Source: Salinivirgaceae bacterium
GTDB taxonomy: Bacteria > Bacteroidota > Bacteroidia > Bacteroidales > SZUA-534
Length of the DNA: 64,000 bases
Direction: 5' to 3'
Assembly (NCBI GenBank): GCA_017645945.1
Contig: JAGCNL010000051.1
Location: 85,315 to 149,314, forward strand
In this document: piece after piece, positions 18,519 to 26,410 of the stretch
Layout: each line of letters opens with the position of its first letter
How positions within the stretch are numbered: position 1 is the stretch's first letter
Position numbers and translations under genes: made by a program
The notes under the pieces: generated by a model
What the model was told of the DNA's origin: nothing
The model's database searches: none
Seen by the model: the letters and a program-made list of their open reading frames with translations, nothing else

Positions 18519-19421
18519 ATGGAAATTGACGAACAAGATTTAAAATGGGGACTGGGATTCGTTGTCGGAAAATGGAAGATTGACTATCTGGTGAATTTCT
18601 GGTCGGATAACCTTGAGCACATACCTGCGGCAAAATTTAAATCGCCTGACGGGAAGAAATATAACGGCATCACCTTCGAATTCTTTGAAGACCACCGACT
18701 TGTGATGAAAGACTCCGCAACTAAGAAACAGGTGGAAAGCACTTGGGAGCAAACTGACCGCTATAAATATCATTATGCGCTGAACGGCTTTTTCGACCTT
18801 CCCGATGACGATGCCAAAAATGCTGAAACTTTAGAGGTGATTGATGGCTGCTTGGCCATGCCTCTCGGATTCATCACTGCAGGAATGAAGAAAACAGCCA
18901 ATGGAAAAATTACCAAAAAGCCTGATATTGGCGACCTTGAGCCATCGGCTGACGATTTGAAGATGACTGAAATTGTCGGTAAATACAAGATTGTGAAGGC
19001 AATGGCAATGGTTGGCGATGATTTTGGAATGTTCACGCGTGAAGAAGCATTGGCTGATGCGAACAAACGCAAAGCCACTGGCGAGATTGACGATAAAGAA
19101 GTATGGGAAAGCGTTTTGTGCATGTTCGACAGCGTTATAGAGTTCACTGCCGACCATCAGGTAAAGATGTTCTCCCCGCTGCCGCCGTACGTAAGCCAAA
19201 AAGAGATTGATGAGGCTGTGGCTTCGGGCGAGATTACCATCGTGGACGGAATGATTGACTCTGGCGACAATTACGACTGGAAAGCTGTGAACGGCGCCTA
19301 TTACTACGATTCTCGCGATGAGACTGAGATTATGGGCGAAAAAGTGTCGCCGTGGAAAAAACTCGAAGCCGACAGCGACGGTCTGATTAACTTCGAACTG
19401 TTCGCGATAAAAAAGATGTGA
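18519..19421 (+). CDS. Uncharacterised protein with two lipocalin-like modules
   Basis: The 300-residue protein has no signal peptide and no membrane segment, so it is probably cytoplasmic. Two halves look alike in layout: the first has VVGKWKIDYLV, FEFFEDHRLVMK and a later W; the second has IVGKYKIVKAM, VIEFTADHQVKM, W-K-A-V-N-G and FELFAIKKM. The pattern of GKW/GKY start, strand with EFxxDH, then tryptophan and a final strand resembles small lipocalin-like folds. I do not recognise a named family, and the fold is inferred only from this pattern. It is monocistronic: yidC terminator and own -7 box in front, terminator behind, convergent with pth. Confidence 0.6.
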   Translation: MEIDEQDLKWGLGFVVGKWKIDYLVNFWSDNLEHIPAAKFKSPDGKKYNGITFEFFEDHRLVMKDSATKKQVESTWEQTDRYKYHYALNGFFDLPDDDAKNAETLEVIDGCLAMPLGFITAGMKKTANGKITKKPDIGDLEPSADDLKMTEIVGKYKIVKAMAMVGDDFGMFTREEALADANKRKATGEIDDKEVWESVLCMFDSVIEFTADHQVKMFSPLPPYVSQKEIDEAVASGEITIVDGMIDSGDNYDWKAVNGAYYYDSRDETEIMGEKVSPWKKLEADSDGLINFELFAIKKM

Positions 19422-19444
19422 TTATCAGTGTTATAATTGAAAAG

Positions 19445-19472
19445 TGCCGACGGATTTTCTGCCGGCATTTTT
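19445..19472. terminator. Terminator between convergent genes (300-residue protein and pth)
   Basis: TGCCG and CGGCA form a short GC stem (19445-19449 with 19463-19467) followed on the plus strand by an ATTTTTAT tract. It lies between two convergent stop codons. Confidence 0.6.
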
Positions 19473-19491
19473 ATTTGAGCCTGCGCGACAA

Positions 19492-20055
19492 CTACTTGTT
19501 GTTGAACTGGTTCATTATGCCAGGAACGCCCACAAACGGCAGTTGCTGAACGGCCTGACAGCAAAGATTGACACGCTCGTCGATTTTGGCTTGTTCCTCA
19601 TCGGTCCACTGGCCGAGCACGAAATCAACTTGATGGCCGCGTGAGAACTCGTTGCCGATGCCGAAACGCATACGGGCGAAATCGGTTGTTGAGAGTGATT
19701 CTGCAATGTTTTTCAAGCCGTTATGGCCGCCGTCGCTGCCACGCTCGCGGATGCGAATCTTGCCGAAAGGCAGAGCCAAATCGTCGCATATGATGAGAAG
19801 ATGGTCGAGCGGAATTTTCTCCTGCTGCATCCAGTAGGCCACAGCCTTTCCGCTCAAATTCATGTAAGTGGTTGGCTTGATGAGAATAAAAGTGCGGCCA
19901 CGAGATTTCATCTCCGCGCGATAGGCGTGACGAACCTCGCTAAAAGCAGTATTGGATGCCTTAGCCAAGGCATCCAATACTTTAAATCCTATGTTGTGGC
20001 GGGTGTTGGCGTATTCAGCGCCGATGTTGCCCAGCCCTACAATCAGATATTTCAC
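19492..20055 (-). CDS. pth: Peptidyl-tRNA hydrolase
   Basis: Pth cleaves the ester bond of peptidyl-tRNA released from stalled ribosomes, recycling tRNA. At 187 residues it has the standard length. The N-terminus VGLGNIGAEYANTRHNIGF carries Asn10 and the catalytic His20, ICDDLALP (about 88-95) supplies the aspartate, and GSDGGHNGLKN (about 107-116) the tRNA-contacting asparagine. It starts 9 bp after the rplY stop codon; rplY-pth is a common pair, so translation-linked genes share a transcript from the promoter in front of rplY. Identification is certain. Confidence 0.97.
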   Translation of the reverse strand: MKYLIVGLGNIGAEYANTRHNIGFKVLDALAKASNTAFSEVRHAYRAEMKSRGRTFILIKPTTYMNLSGKAVAYWMQQEKIPLDHLLIICDDLALPFGKIRIRERGSDGGHNGLKNIAESLSTTDFARMRFGIGNEFSRGHQVDFVLGQWTDEEQAKIDERVNLCCQAVQQLPFVGVPGIMNQFNNK

Positions 20056-20064
20056 CCTTCAAGA

Positions 20065-20646
20065 TTATTTTGCTTCAGCGGCAGCGGCATCAGCGTTAAG
20101 AGCCGCACGGGTCATCTTAACAGTCGCAACCACAATGTTTTTAGCGTCAAGGATTTCGAGACCATCGAAGCTCAAATCCTGAATCTTGATTGCCTTGCCA
20201 AGACCAAGGTTGGTAACATCAATCTCGAGCAAATCAGGAAGTTTTGCAATCAGACCTTTAACGCGAATCTTGCGGATTTTCAGAACCAGCTTACCACCTT
20301 GTTTAACACCTTCGGCCAGACCGTTAAGTTTTACAGGCAGAGCGATTGAAACTGGTTTCTCGTCGCTAACTTCAAGGAAGTCAATGTGCTCGATGGCGTC
20401 AGATACGCAGTTGTACTGAACGTCTTTCAAAACAGCCTTGCAAGCCTTTCCGTCAATTACAAGGTCAACGATGTAGATGTTCGGAGTGTAAATCAGACCA
20501 CGGAAAGCATCAACTGGTGCTGAAAAGTGGGTTACTGACTCGCCGCCGTACACTACGCAAGGAACTTGTCCGTTTTTGCGAAGTTCGCGTGTTGCCTTTT
20601 TGCCAAGGTCTGAACGAACAGAACCTTTAATCTCAATAGTTTTCAT
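20065..20646 (-). CDS. rplY: 50S ribosomal protein L25/general stress protein Ctc
   Basis: L25 binds 5S rRNA. This 193-residue version has the long two-domain (TL5/CTC) form: an N-terminal L25 domain (MKTIEIKGSVRSDLGKKATR; GQVPCVVYGG) and a C-terminal beta-domain (VSIALPVKLNGLAEGVKQGG; LPDLLEIDVTNLGLGKAIKI), plus an alanine-rich tail. A longer frame reaches 20700, but the ATG at 20646 matches the family start, and the strong promoter at 20718-20748 leaves room for a normal leader. It is the first gene of an rplY-pth operon. Confidence 0.96.
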   Translation of the reverse strand: MKTIEIKGSVRSDLGKKATRELRKNGQVPCVVYGGESVTHFSAPVDAFRGLIYTPNIYIVDLVIDGKACKAVLKDVQYNCVSDAIEHIDFLEVSDEKPVSIALPVKLNGLAEGVKQGGKLVLKIRKIRVKGLIAKLPDLLEIDVTNLGLGKAIKIQDLSFDGLEILDAKNIVVATVKMTRAALNADAAAAEAK

Positions 20647-20717
20647 TCTAATAAATTTATGTGCTACTTGTGACTGTGTCACCCATTGCACGTTAGACAA
20701 TAAAAATTTTTGCGGCG

Positions 20718-20748
20718 CAAAGGTAGAAAAATATGTGTTTGGTGCAAC
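20718..20748 (-). promoter_or_regulatory. Promoter of the rplY-pth operon
   Basis: On the minus strand GTTG (20745-20748) is followed after exactly 19 bp by TACCTTTG (20718-20725), matching the Bacteroidota consensus TTTG-N19-TAnnTTTG with one change in the -33 box. It lies in the 114-bp gap upstream of rplY. Confidence 0.8.
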
Positions 20749-20760
20749 AGCGATTTTGTC

Positions 20761-21996
20761 TTATTCGAATATGCGTTTGAGTTTGCAGGCCGCCACTCTA
20801 TAAATAAATGTTATTCTGTGTGTTTCACCACTTATGTCGCCGTTTCGGATATTGAAATCCACTGGCTGATAAGCGTATCTTACACCCCAGGCCATTTGTA
20901 AGTTTGAAGCGTAAGTCTCGGTTGGAGCAAAAATCTTATTTCCGTATCCAATCTCCACCGACAAAACCGGTCCCCAGTCCGATTTAATATAGCAACCTTT
21001 CAAATTCTCGTTCCCTTCCGATGAGTCAACTTCTAATCGGAATCCGCCATAACCTATAGCAGGAAGAACTGATATTCCGCGATATAAGAACCAATAGCCG
21101 ATGTAGAAATTCGGCGACACGCCATCGAATTTAACACCATAATCATATATTGCGCCATCGGTTCCATGAAATTCATCTCGACTTTTGTGGCCATACGAAA
21201 TACTCAACTGAGCACCAGTGACAATGCCTTTATAACTGAGATTCAAATCGATACCAACACCAAAACCTCCCGATATTTTGTCGTGTGCATCACCTCCAAC
21301 TAATATCGCGCCCAAATATGCTGCACCGCCATACATTAATCCGCTCTTTTTGTACTCATACCTTAAGAAATTCCTCACAAACGGTTCGAACTGACTGCCT
21401 GGATATTGCAGCAAAAACTCGTTACTCCGCACGTTCAATGTGTCAGGATTAAAAAAGTCTGATTCATTGAAAAGCGTTCCGTCGAACACTCTATAAGTGG
21501 GCAAATGTTTGAGATTTTTGACATAAAGAAGCAGAAAGTCACGTTCGCAACTTGTAAGCGAGGTATCGCTACTGATATCATTATCGAAAAAGAGGCTGTC
21601 GCTGCAAATAAAATCGCGCAGAAGAAACAGTAAATCAGTGTTCAACATGTTTTTGTGCGCGTTGAACCGAGCTGCTGATATTGAATCGAAAAGAGCCATT
21701 TCTGACGTTGCCAGTTTGTACTTGCGCAGCCAAATAGCCAAATTCCAAAATTCATCGGGGGTGAACGTCTGGTAATTATCGTCGTCGAAGGTTGTTTTCG
21801 CATAAAACATCAGTTCGGTAGCCAAGTCCCTGTCACCACACTCTATGGCATTAACTATGCGACTGCGGCACTTCTGGATTAGTTCGGAGCGAGTGCTCTC
21901 GGCCAGAATACGCTTGCGGATATCAGCAGTATCAATCTGAGCCACAACGCTTTGACTCACGACGATAAACAGAAGTGCGATTATTGTTTTCCTCAT
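20761..21996 (-). CDS. Exported protein with helical N-terminal and barrel-like C-terminal halves (paralogue A)
   Basis: The 411-residue protein starts with a signal peptide (MRKTIIALLFIVVSQSVVAQ). Residues about 21-200 look helical (SELIQKCRSRIVNAIECGDR; FLLQYPGSQFEPFVRNFLRY). The rest is glycine/aromatic strand sequence (GGFGVGIDLNLSYKGIVTGA; FYIGYWFLYRGISVLPAIGY), as in outer-membrane barrels. It is a diverged paralogue of the gene 9 bp upstream: both share the signal peptide, the ELIxKCRxxIxxAI motif, the QYPxSxxExFxRxxxRY motif and the barrel-like end. I do not recognise the family; the two are probably one operon and may form one envelope complex. Confidence 0.65.
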   Translation of the reverse strand: MRKTIIALLFIVVSQSVVAQIDTADIRKRILAESTRSELIQKCRSRIVNAIECGDRDLATELMFYAKTTFDDDNYQTFTPDEFWNLAIWLRKYKLATSEMALFDSISAARFNAHKNMLNTDLLFLLRDFICSDSLFFDNDISSDTSLTSCERDFLLLYVKNLKHLPTYRVFDGTLFNESDFFNPDTLNVRSNEFLLQYPGSQFEPFVRNFLRYEYKKSGLMYGGAAYLGAILVGGDAHDKISGGFGVGIDLNLSYKGIVTGAQLSISYGHKSRDEFHGTDGAIYDYGVKFDGVSPNFYIGYWFLYRGISVLPAIGYGGFRLEVDSSEGNENLKGCYIKSDWGPVLSVEIGYGNKIFAPTETYASNLQMAWGVRYAYQPVDFNIRNGDISGETHRITFIYRVAACKLKRIFE

Positions 21997-22005
21997 ACTG
22001 GTTGG

Positions 22006-23187
22006 CTATAATTCTCGTTTCGGAAAACCCGCACCAATTTTGAATACGGCTGTGATTGTGTTCAACACTCCCAACGTTTTCTCCCCGTTGATTTTTATTA
22101 AAATGGGTTGCATCGAATACCGCAGTACCGGGCCAATATAGCCGATATCGTATCCTCCGCTGAATATTCTTTCGTATCGGATTTCGGCTCCAATGGTTGG
22201 CAATGGAATCGAGCTCAATTCCTTTCCTTCAAGAGGATGCTTCTCGTTCTTGTTCTCCTTCTTATAGACAGGGTCGACAAACACAAGACCAACACCCGCA
22301 CGCGGTATCAGCACCCAGTTGTGTGTCAAAGGCATATAGCGACCGACATTCAATTGTAAATTGCCAATAGTACCCTTCCCCTTTTCCCATGTAACATCTC
22401 CAAAATCGATGTCTTTTTTCGATTTGGTGTTCAATACGTTCAACTGTATTTGAAATTCATATTTCTTGATTCCGAAAGATATGTCCATAGTGCCACCGAA
22501 ACCGCCTGATTCAAACCAATCTGAGATTCCGCCAGCCAAAACGCCCGAGCCAGTTCCCATACCCAAATCCAACTGAAACTTCTCAAAATCTTTTACATAG
22601 ACGTATCTGACATAGCGTCGCAAGAAGTATTCATACGGACTATCGGGGTACTGACTCAGGAAGACATCGCATTTTTTATTTATTTGTTTTTGGTCAACGG
22701 GCCGCGTACTCACTTGCGACAGATACAAGCGGAGATAATCTTTGTCCATCTGACTCAGTTCGGAACTGCTTTCGATGATGGCTTCCAACTCAGTGTTTTG
22801 GGCCACATTGTTGTATATGATTGAATACATATTGTCGTTGAACATGCTTTTGCCCGCCAGGTTACTGTCGGCAACTGAATCAAACGCCACCGTTTCCTCG
22901 GTAAATTCCTTGAAATTATACAAATAGACGCACAACATCCACTTCTCACGAGGCATCAGTGGCACATATTTGTCATCTTCGAGAGTCTGCGCGTACTCAT
23001 ACAATTCGGCAACTTTCTGCCTGTCGCTATTGATGACCGCATCGGCAATATGCCGCCGGCACTTGATTATGAGCTCCGCTTTGGTATCGTCAAGCAAGCC
23101 CAAACGCTTCATCGTGGCTGAGTCTGTCTGCCCGCTGACGTTTCCTACGAATAATGCAGATAATAAAATGATTATCAGTCTTTTCAT
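22006..23187 (-). CDS. Exported protein with helical N-terminal and barrel-like C-terminal halves (paralogue B)
   Basis: The 393-residue protein has a signal peptide (MKRLIIILLSALFVGNVSGQ), then a helical half with AELIIKCRRHIADAVINSDR and LSQYPDSPYEYFLRRYVRYV, and a strand-rich half from about residue 205 (GGFGGTMDISFGIKKYEFQI; NVGRYMPLTHNWVLIPRAGV). It is the first gene of a pair with its paralogue 9 bp downstream. The helical half ends in a motif reminiscent of TPR-type lipoproteins, but this is weak. No known family is recognised. Coding status is supported by length, signal peptide and the conserved paralogue. Confidence 0.65.
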   Translation of the reverse strand: MKRLIIILLSALFVGNVSGQTDSATMKRLGLLDDTKAELIIKCRRHIADAVINSDRQKVAELYEYAQTLEDDKYVPLMPREKWMLCVYLYNFKEFTEETVAFDSVADSNLAGKSMFNDNMYSIIYNNVAQNTELEAIIESSSELSQMDKDYLRLYLSQVSTRPVDQKQINKKCDVFLSQYPDSPYEYFLRRYVRYVYVKDFEKFQLDLGMGTGSGVLAGGISDWFESGGFGGTMDISFGIKKYEFQIQLNVLNTKSKKDIDFGDVTWEKGKGTIGNLQLNVGRYMPLTHNWVLIPRAGVGLVFVDPVYKKENKNEKHPLEGKELSSIPLPTIGAEIRYERIFSGGYDIGYIGPVLRYSMQPILIKINGEKTLGVLNTITAVFKIGAGFPKREL

Positions 23188-23313
23188 AATAGTATTATTA
23201 GTTGTAATGACTTTATTTCAATTCCCCCATTGCACAACCGAACTGCCAACTGCAAAAACAAGAAAATAATCGGTTAGTGCGGTAAAAGTAAAACAAAATC
23301 GATACCAATTCGA

Positions 23314-23321
23314 TACCTTTG
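23314..23321 (+). promoter_or_regulatory. Putative -7 box close to the TIGR02757 gene
   Basis: TACCTTTG is a perfect TAnnTTTG element only 14 bp before the ATG at 23336. If used, the mRNA would have a very short leader. No clear TTTG lies 19-21 bp upstream. Confidence 0.45.
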
Positions 23322-23335
23322 CCAAAACATCTGAA

Positions 23336-24112
23336 ATGACCGATACCGAACTCAAACAATTTCTTGACAGCCAGGCCGCGCGGTTCGACTGCCCAGATTT
23401 CATAGCCGAAGACCCGATTTCGGTTCCGCACCGATTCAGTCAGCCTGACGATATTGCCATTGCCGGATTCCTGGCCGCAACCATTGCCTGGGGACAGCGC
23501 AAGAGCATCGTGAAGTCGGCTCACAGGCTCATCAATTGGATGGACGGCTCGCCGCACGATTTCATTGTCAATTGCACCGAAGCTGACTTGAAGCCGTTTG
23601 AACAGTTTGTCTACCGCACTTTCAACGGCACCGACTGCGTGACTTTTCTGCGCTCGCTGCACAACATTTATGTCAATCATGGTGGGTTGGAAAATGTTGT
23701 TACCGAAGGATTTAAAGCATCGGGCTCGATTCGTGGAGCGTTGTCGCATTTTTACCAAGTTTTCTTCGAAATAGACCATCAGCACCGCACTGAAAAACAT
23801 TTGGCCAACCCCGACAAAGGCTCGGCATCGAAGCGGATGAATATGTTTCTGCGATGGATGGTGCGGCAGAGCGGCACGGGTGTCGATTTTGGCATTTGGC
23901 GCGGTATTCCGCAGTCGGCACTTTGTATTCCGCTCGATGTGCACGTGGGCAATGTCTCACGACAGCTAGGACTGCTCTCACGCAAGCAAAACGACTGGCA
24001 AGCTGTGGAGGAACTTACCGCCCGCCTGCGCCAATTCTGTCCTGACGACCCTGTGAAATACGATTTCGCATTGTTCAGTTTGGGGGTAAATAATTTAGAA
24101 ATTAGGAGTTAG
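23336..24112 (+). CDS. TIGR02757 family protein (DUF2400, helix-hairpin-helix-type fold)
   Basis: The 258-residue protein matches the Bacteroidota TIGR02757 family throughout: DPISVPHRFSQPDDIAIAGF, ATIAWGQRKSIVKSAHRL, the mid-region SASKRMNMFLRWMVRQ, and IPQSALCIPLDVHVGNVSRQ followed by RKQNDWQAVEELTARLRQ. The helical layout with a late aspartate (PLDVH) recalls HhH-GPD DNA glycosylases, so a role in DNA repair is possible but unproven. The last codons and the stop lie inside an intergenic-type repeat (see finding), so the C-terminal LEIRS is probably not conserved. The next gene starts 91 bp downstream on the same strand. Confidence 0.88.
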   Translation: MTDTELKQFLDSQAARFDCPDFIAEDPISVPHRFSQPDDIAIAGFLAATIAWGQRKSIVKSAHRLINWMDGSPHDFIVNCTEADLKPFEQFVYRTFNGTDCVTFLRSLHNIYVNHGGLENVVTEGFKASGSIRGALSHFYQVFFEIDHQHRTEKHLANPDKGSASKRMNMFLRWMVRQSGTGVDFGIWRGIPQSALCIPLDVHVGNVSRQLGLLSRKQNDWQAVEELTARLRQFCPDDPVKYDFALFSLGVNNLEIRS

Positions 24113-24203
24113 GAATTAACAATAGAGGGACTTCAGACAACAGATAGTGATTTCTTATGTCTTTTCAACTTATAACTTTTGAACTTAAAACTTACAACCC
24201 ACT
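24092..24203 (+). repeat. Degenerate short-period repeats before the TrmN6-type gene
   Basis: The stretch starts with a TTAGGAGTTAGGAATTA element (24102-24118) that also supplies the stop codon of the upstream gene. It continues with GACTTCAGACAACAGATAG-like sequence (from about 24130) and ends with AACTTATAACTTTTGAACTT-like repeats (24164-24197) running to the ATG at 24204. The last two parts mirror the leader at 2231-2326. Confidence 0.6.
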
Positions 24204-24917
24204 ATGAGCAACAACTACTTCTGTTTCAAGCAATTCGCCGTTGTGCAGGACAATACTGCAATGAAAGTTGGCACCGATGGTGTGCTTTTGGGTGCCTGGT
24301 GCAGTTGCGCTGGTGCGCGGCGCGTGCTCGATGTGGGCACTGGCACTGGTTTGATAGCCATGATGGCTGCGCAACGCTCGGAGGCGCAAGTGTCTGCTGT
24401 TGAGATTGATAGTTCGGCCTGTGTTGATGCTGTGGGCAACTTTGGCAACTGCCCATGGGATGACCGCATTGAACTTTTCAACCTGTCAATTCAGGAGTTT
24501 GCCGACGATTGCCAGGACCGTTTCGACTTGATTGTCAGCAATCCGCCGTTTTTCAGCAACTCGCTGAAAGCGCCAAGTGCAGGCCGTGCACTCGCCCGCC
24601 ACGACGACACTCTGCCCGTGACCGACCTTTTCAACTGCGCCGTACGTCTGCTGACTGACAACGGCCGCCTTTCGGTCATCATTTCCGCCGACCGCCTCGA
24701 TGACTACGATTCAGAAGCCGCCCTCCACGGCCTCCGACCTGTACGCCGCGCAATGGTTCGCCCAAATCCAAACACGCCTTTCCATCGGGCAATGGTAGAA
24801 TACGGTTATGGCGAGTCGTTCTCCACAGATGAGATTATCAGCATTGAAACTGAAGAACACGGAGTTTATAGTCCCGAATACATTGCACTTACGCGTGATT
24901 TCTATTTGAAATTCTGA
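24204..24917 (+). CDS. tRNA1(Val) (adenine(37)-N6)-methyltransferase (TrmN6/YfiC type)
   Basis: This 237-residue Rossmann-fold methyltransferase uses SAM to methylate an adenine N6. The family member in E. coli (YfiC/TrmN6) modifies A37 of tRNA1(Val). Visible motifs are FKQFAVVQDNTAMKVGTDGV at the start, motif I VLDVGTGTGLIAMMAAQR (about 41-58), the acidic VEIDSSAC, and the N6-adenine catalytic motif NPPFF (about 113-117). RHDDTLPVTDLF further supports the subfamily. It converges on the mannose-1-phosphate guanylyltransferase gene, with a bidirectional terminator between them. The family call is strong, the precise tRNA substrate is inferred. Confidence 0.9.
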   Translation: MSNNYFCFKQFAVVQDNTAMKVGTDGVLLGAWCSCAGARRVLDVGTGTGLIAMMAAQRSEAQVSAVEIDSSACVDAVGNFGNCPWDDRIELFNLSIQEFADDCQDRFDLIVSNPPFFSNSLKAPSAGRALARHDDTLPVTDLFNCAVRLLTDNGRLSVIISADRLDDYDSEAALHGLRPVRRAMVRPNPNTPFHRAMVEYGYGESFSTDEIISIETEEHGVYSPEYIALTRDFYLKF

Positions 24918-24926
24918 CAAAAATAA

Positions 24927-24946
24927 ACGGGGGCTCACTCCCCCGT
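24927..24946. terminator. Bidirectional terminator hairpin
   Basis: ACGGGGG and CCCCCGT form a perfect 7-bp stem with a 6-base loop 10 bp after the methyltransferase stop. On the minus strand the stem is followed by TTATTTTTG, on the plus strand by an AT-rich tract; it separates convergent genes. Confidence 0.75.
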
Positions 24947-24960
24947 CTATATTATTTCTG

Positions 24961-25022
24961 GCCTTTGCGGACGCGGCACGTTTTTTCAGACTTTTGCGGA
25001 CGCGGCACGCCACGTCCCTACA
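24961..25022. repeat. One and a half copies of a REP-like palindromic element
   Basis: A full element (about 24991-25022) has arms GGACG and CGTCC around GGCACGCC and ends in CCCTACAG. A half copy with the same TTTGCGGACGCGGCACG (24964-24980) lies 31 bp upstream and runs into TTTTTT. A related palindrome occurs at 61587-61612. The rest of the gap (25023-25095) is a pyrimidine-rich stretch with CTTATGCC repeats; nothing else is seen. Confidence 0.6.
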
Positions 25023-25095
25023 GCCCATTTCTTATGCCTTTTGCCTTATGCCTCTTTAACTTTACACACTACACTCTTCCCTCTCCCCTCTACAC

Positions 25096-26187
25096 CTATA
25101 TATACTTGTCTCCCGTTTTGGTCTTGATGTCGTTCACAATCACCTTCACGGTCTGCTCCTCGTCCTTGTCGCAGATGAGAAGTGCGTCGGGCGTGTCAAC
25201 AACAATATAATTGGTAAGACCTTGCACAACAACAAGCTTGTCTTTAGGCGCATACACAATCGAGCGGTTGGTGTTGTAGAGCAGCACATTGTCGCCGCCC
25301 ACCACGTTTTGCTCTTTGTTTTTGGGACGGTTCTCGTAGAGCGATGTCCACGTACCAAGGTCCGACCAGCCGAAATGCGATCCCAAAACAGCCACATTAT
25401 CAGCCTTTTCCATCACACCGTAGTCAATGGAGATATTCGGGCAGACTGGATAAATCTGGCCAATGGCATCCTCCTCATCATCAGTGTTAAACAGTTCCGA
25501 CTTGCTGTTGAACAGATTGTAAACCTCTGCCAAATGTTTCTTGAAAGCCGCTTGAATCGACTTCAATGACCAGAGGAAAATGCCTGAATTCCAATAGAAT
25601 TCGCCACTCTGCACAAAGAATTTGGCAAACTCAAGATTCGGCTTCTCGGTGAAAGCCTTCACTCGTTTCAGGTCAGGAATGTTATTGAAATTGATTGCCT
25701 CGTCGAATTGAATGTAGCCGTAGCCAGTGTCGGGACGAGTTGGCTGGATGCCGAGAGTCAGCAGATTATCGTTGTTGGCCACAAAATCGAAGCCGTTCGA
25801 GATGGTCTCGATGAACATCTGGTCGTTCAGAATCAGGTGGTCCGACGGTGCAACAACAATGCAGGCGTCGGGGTTCATCTGCTGAATGCGGAAGTTGGCG
25901 TAAGCAATGCAGGGCGCTGTGTTGCGACGAGCAGGCTCAAGCAGAATCTGCGATGCTCCAATCTGCGGCAGTTGTTTGAGTGTCAAATCTTTATATTCGG
26001 CACTCGTGACAATGAAAACGTTCTGCTGCGGCACAATCTTCGTGAAACGCTCGAAAGTGAGCTGCAGCAAAGATTTACCGACGCCCAGAATATCAATGAA
26101 TTGCTTCGGGTACGATGAGCGGCTGACCGGCCAGAAGCGGGTTCCCGCACCGCCAGCCATTATCACGCAGTATAAGTTTTGGTTCAT
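25096..26187 (-). CDS. Mannose-1-phosphate guanylyltransferase
   Basis: The enzyme makes GDP-mannose from mannose-1-phosphate and GTP, feeding GDP-mannose/GDP-fucose sugars into glycans. The 363-residue protein carries the nucleotidyltransferase signature MAGGAGTRFWPVSR (about 10-23), YPKQF, EPARRNTAPCIAYA, VAPSDH, FTEKP and the late FGWSDLGTW. Its length corresponds to the transferase alone, without the C-terminal isomerase domain of ManC/AlgA-type fusions. It stands alone, divergent from the BlaI-type operon and convergent with the TrmN6-type gene. It could supply precursors to the polysaccharide locus at 48-60 kb, although the two are not adjacent. Confidence 0.94.
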   Translation of the reverse strand: MNQNLYCVIMAGGAGTRFWPVSRSSYPKQFIDILGVGKSLLQLTFERFTKIVPQQNVFIVTSAEYKDLTLKQLPQIGASQILLEPARRNTAPCIAYANFRIQQMNPDACIVVAPSDHLILNDQMFIETISNGFDFVANNDNLLTLGIQPTRPDTGYGYIQFDEAINFNNIPDLKRVKAFTEKPNLEFAKFFVQSGEFYWNSGIFLWSLKSIQAAFKKHLAEVYNLFNSKSELFNTDDEEDAIGQIYPVCPNISIDYGVMEKADNVAVLGSHFGWSDLGTWTSLYENRPKNKEQNVVGGDNVLLYNTNRSIVYAPKDKLVVVQGLTNYIVVDTPDALLICDKDEEQTVKVIVNDIKTKTGDKYI

Positions 26188-26320
26188 AATTATTTGTTTT
26201 TTAGCGATATATAGTAATATAAGTTGTGTTCACAAATCTCTCAAATCCAAATTCGAATATAAACATTAAACGCAAACGAAAAAACTTTTAGTGTGAGTTT
26301 GAAGTTTATTTCCGCCTTCC

Positions 26321-26385
26321 ACTAAAAAAAACTTTCGCTTAACTAAAAAAAATAGTTGCACATAATAAATTTTTAGTTACTTTAG
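26321..26385 (+). promoter_or_regulatory. Promoter and probable BlaI-type operator
   Basis: A -7-like box TACTTTAG (26378-26385, 7 of 8 matches to TAnnTTTG) overlaps a perfect 9-bp inverted repeat, AACTAAAAA (26341-26349) and TTTTTAGTT (26370-26378). A second, shorter dyad AACTA/TAGTT (26341-26345, 26353-26357) and a further ACTAAAAAAA (26321-26330) lie alongside. BlaI/MecI repressors bind ACTA/TAGT-type dyads over their own promoters, so autoregulation is likely. Confidence 0.6.
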
Positions 26386-26410
26386 CGGTATCGAAATTAA
26401 ATCGTCTGTT

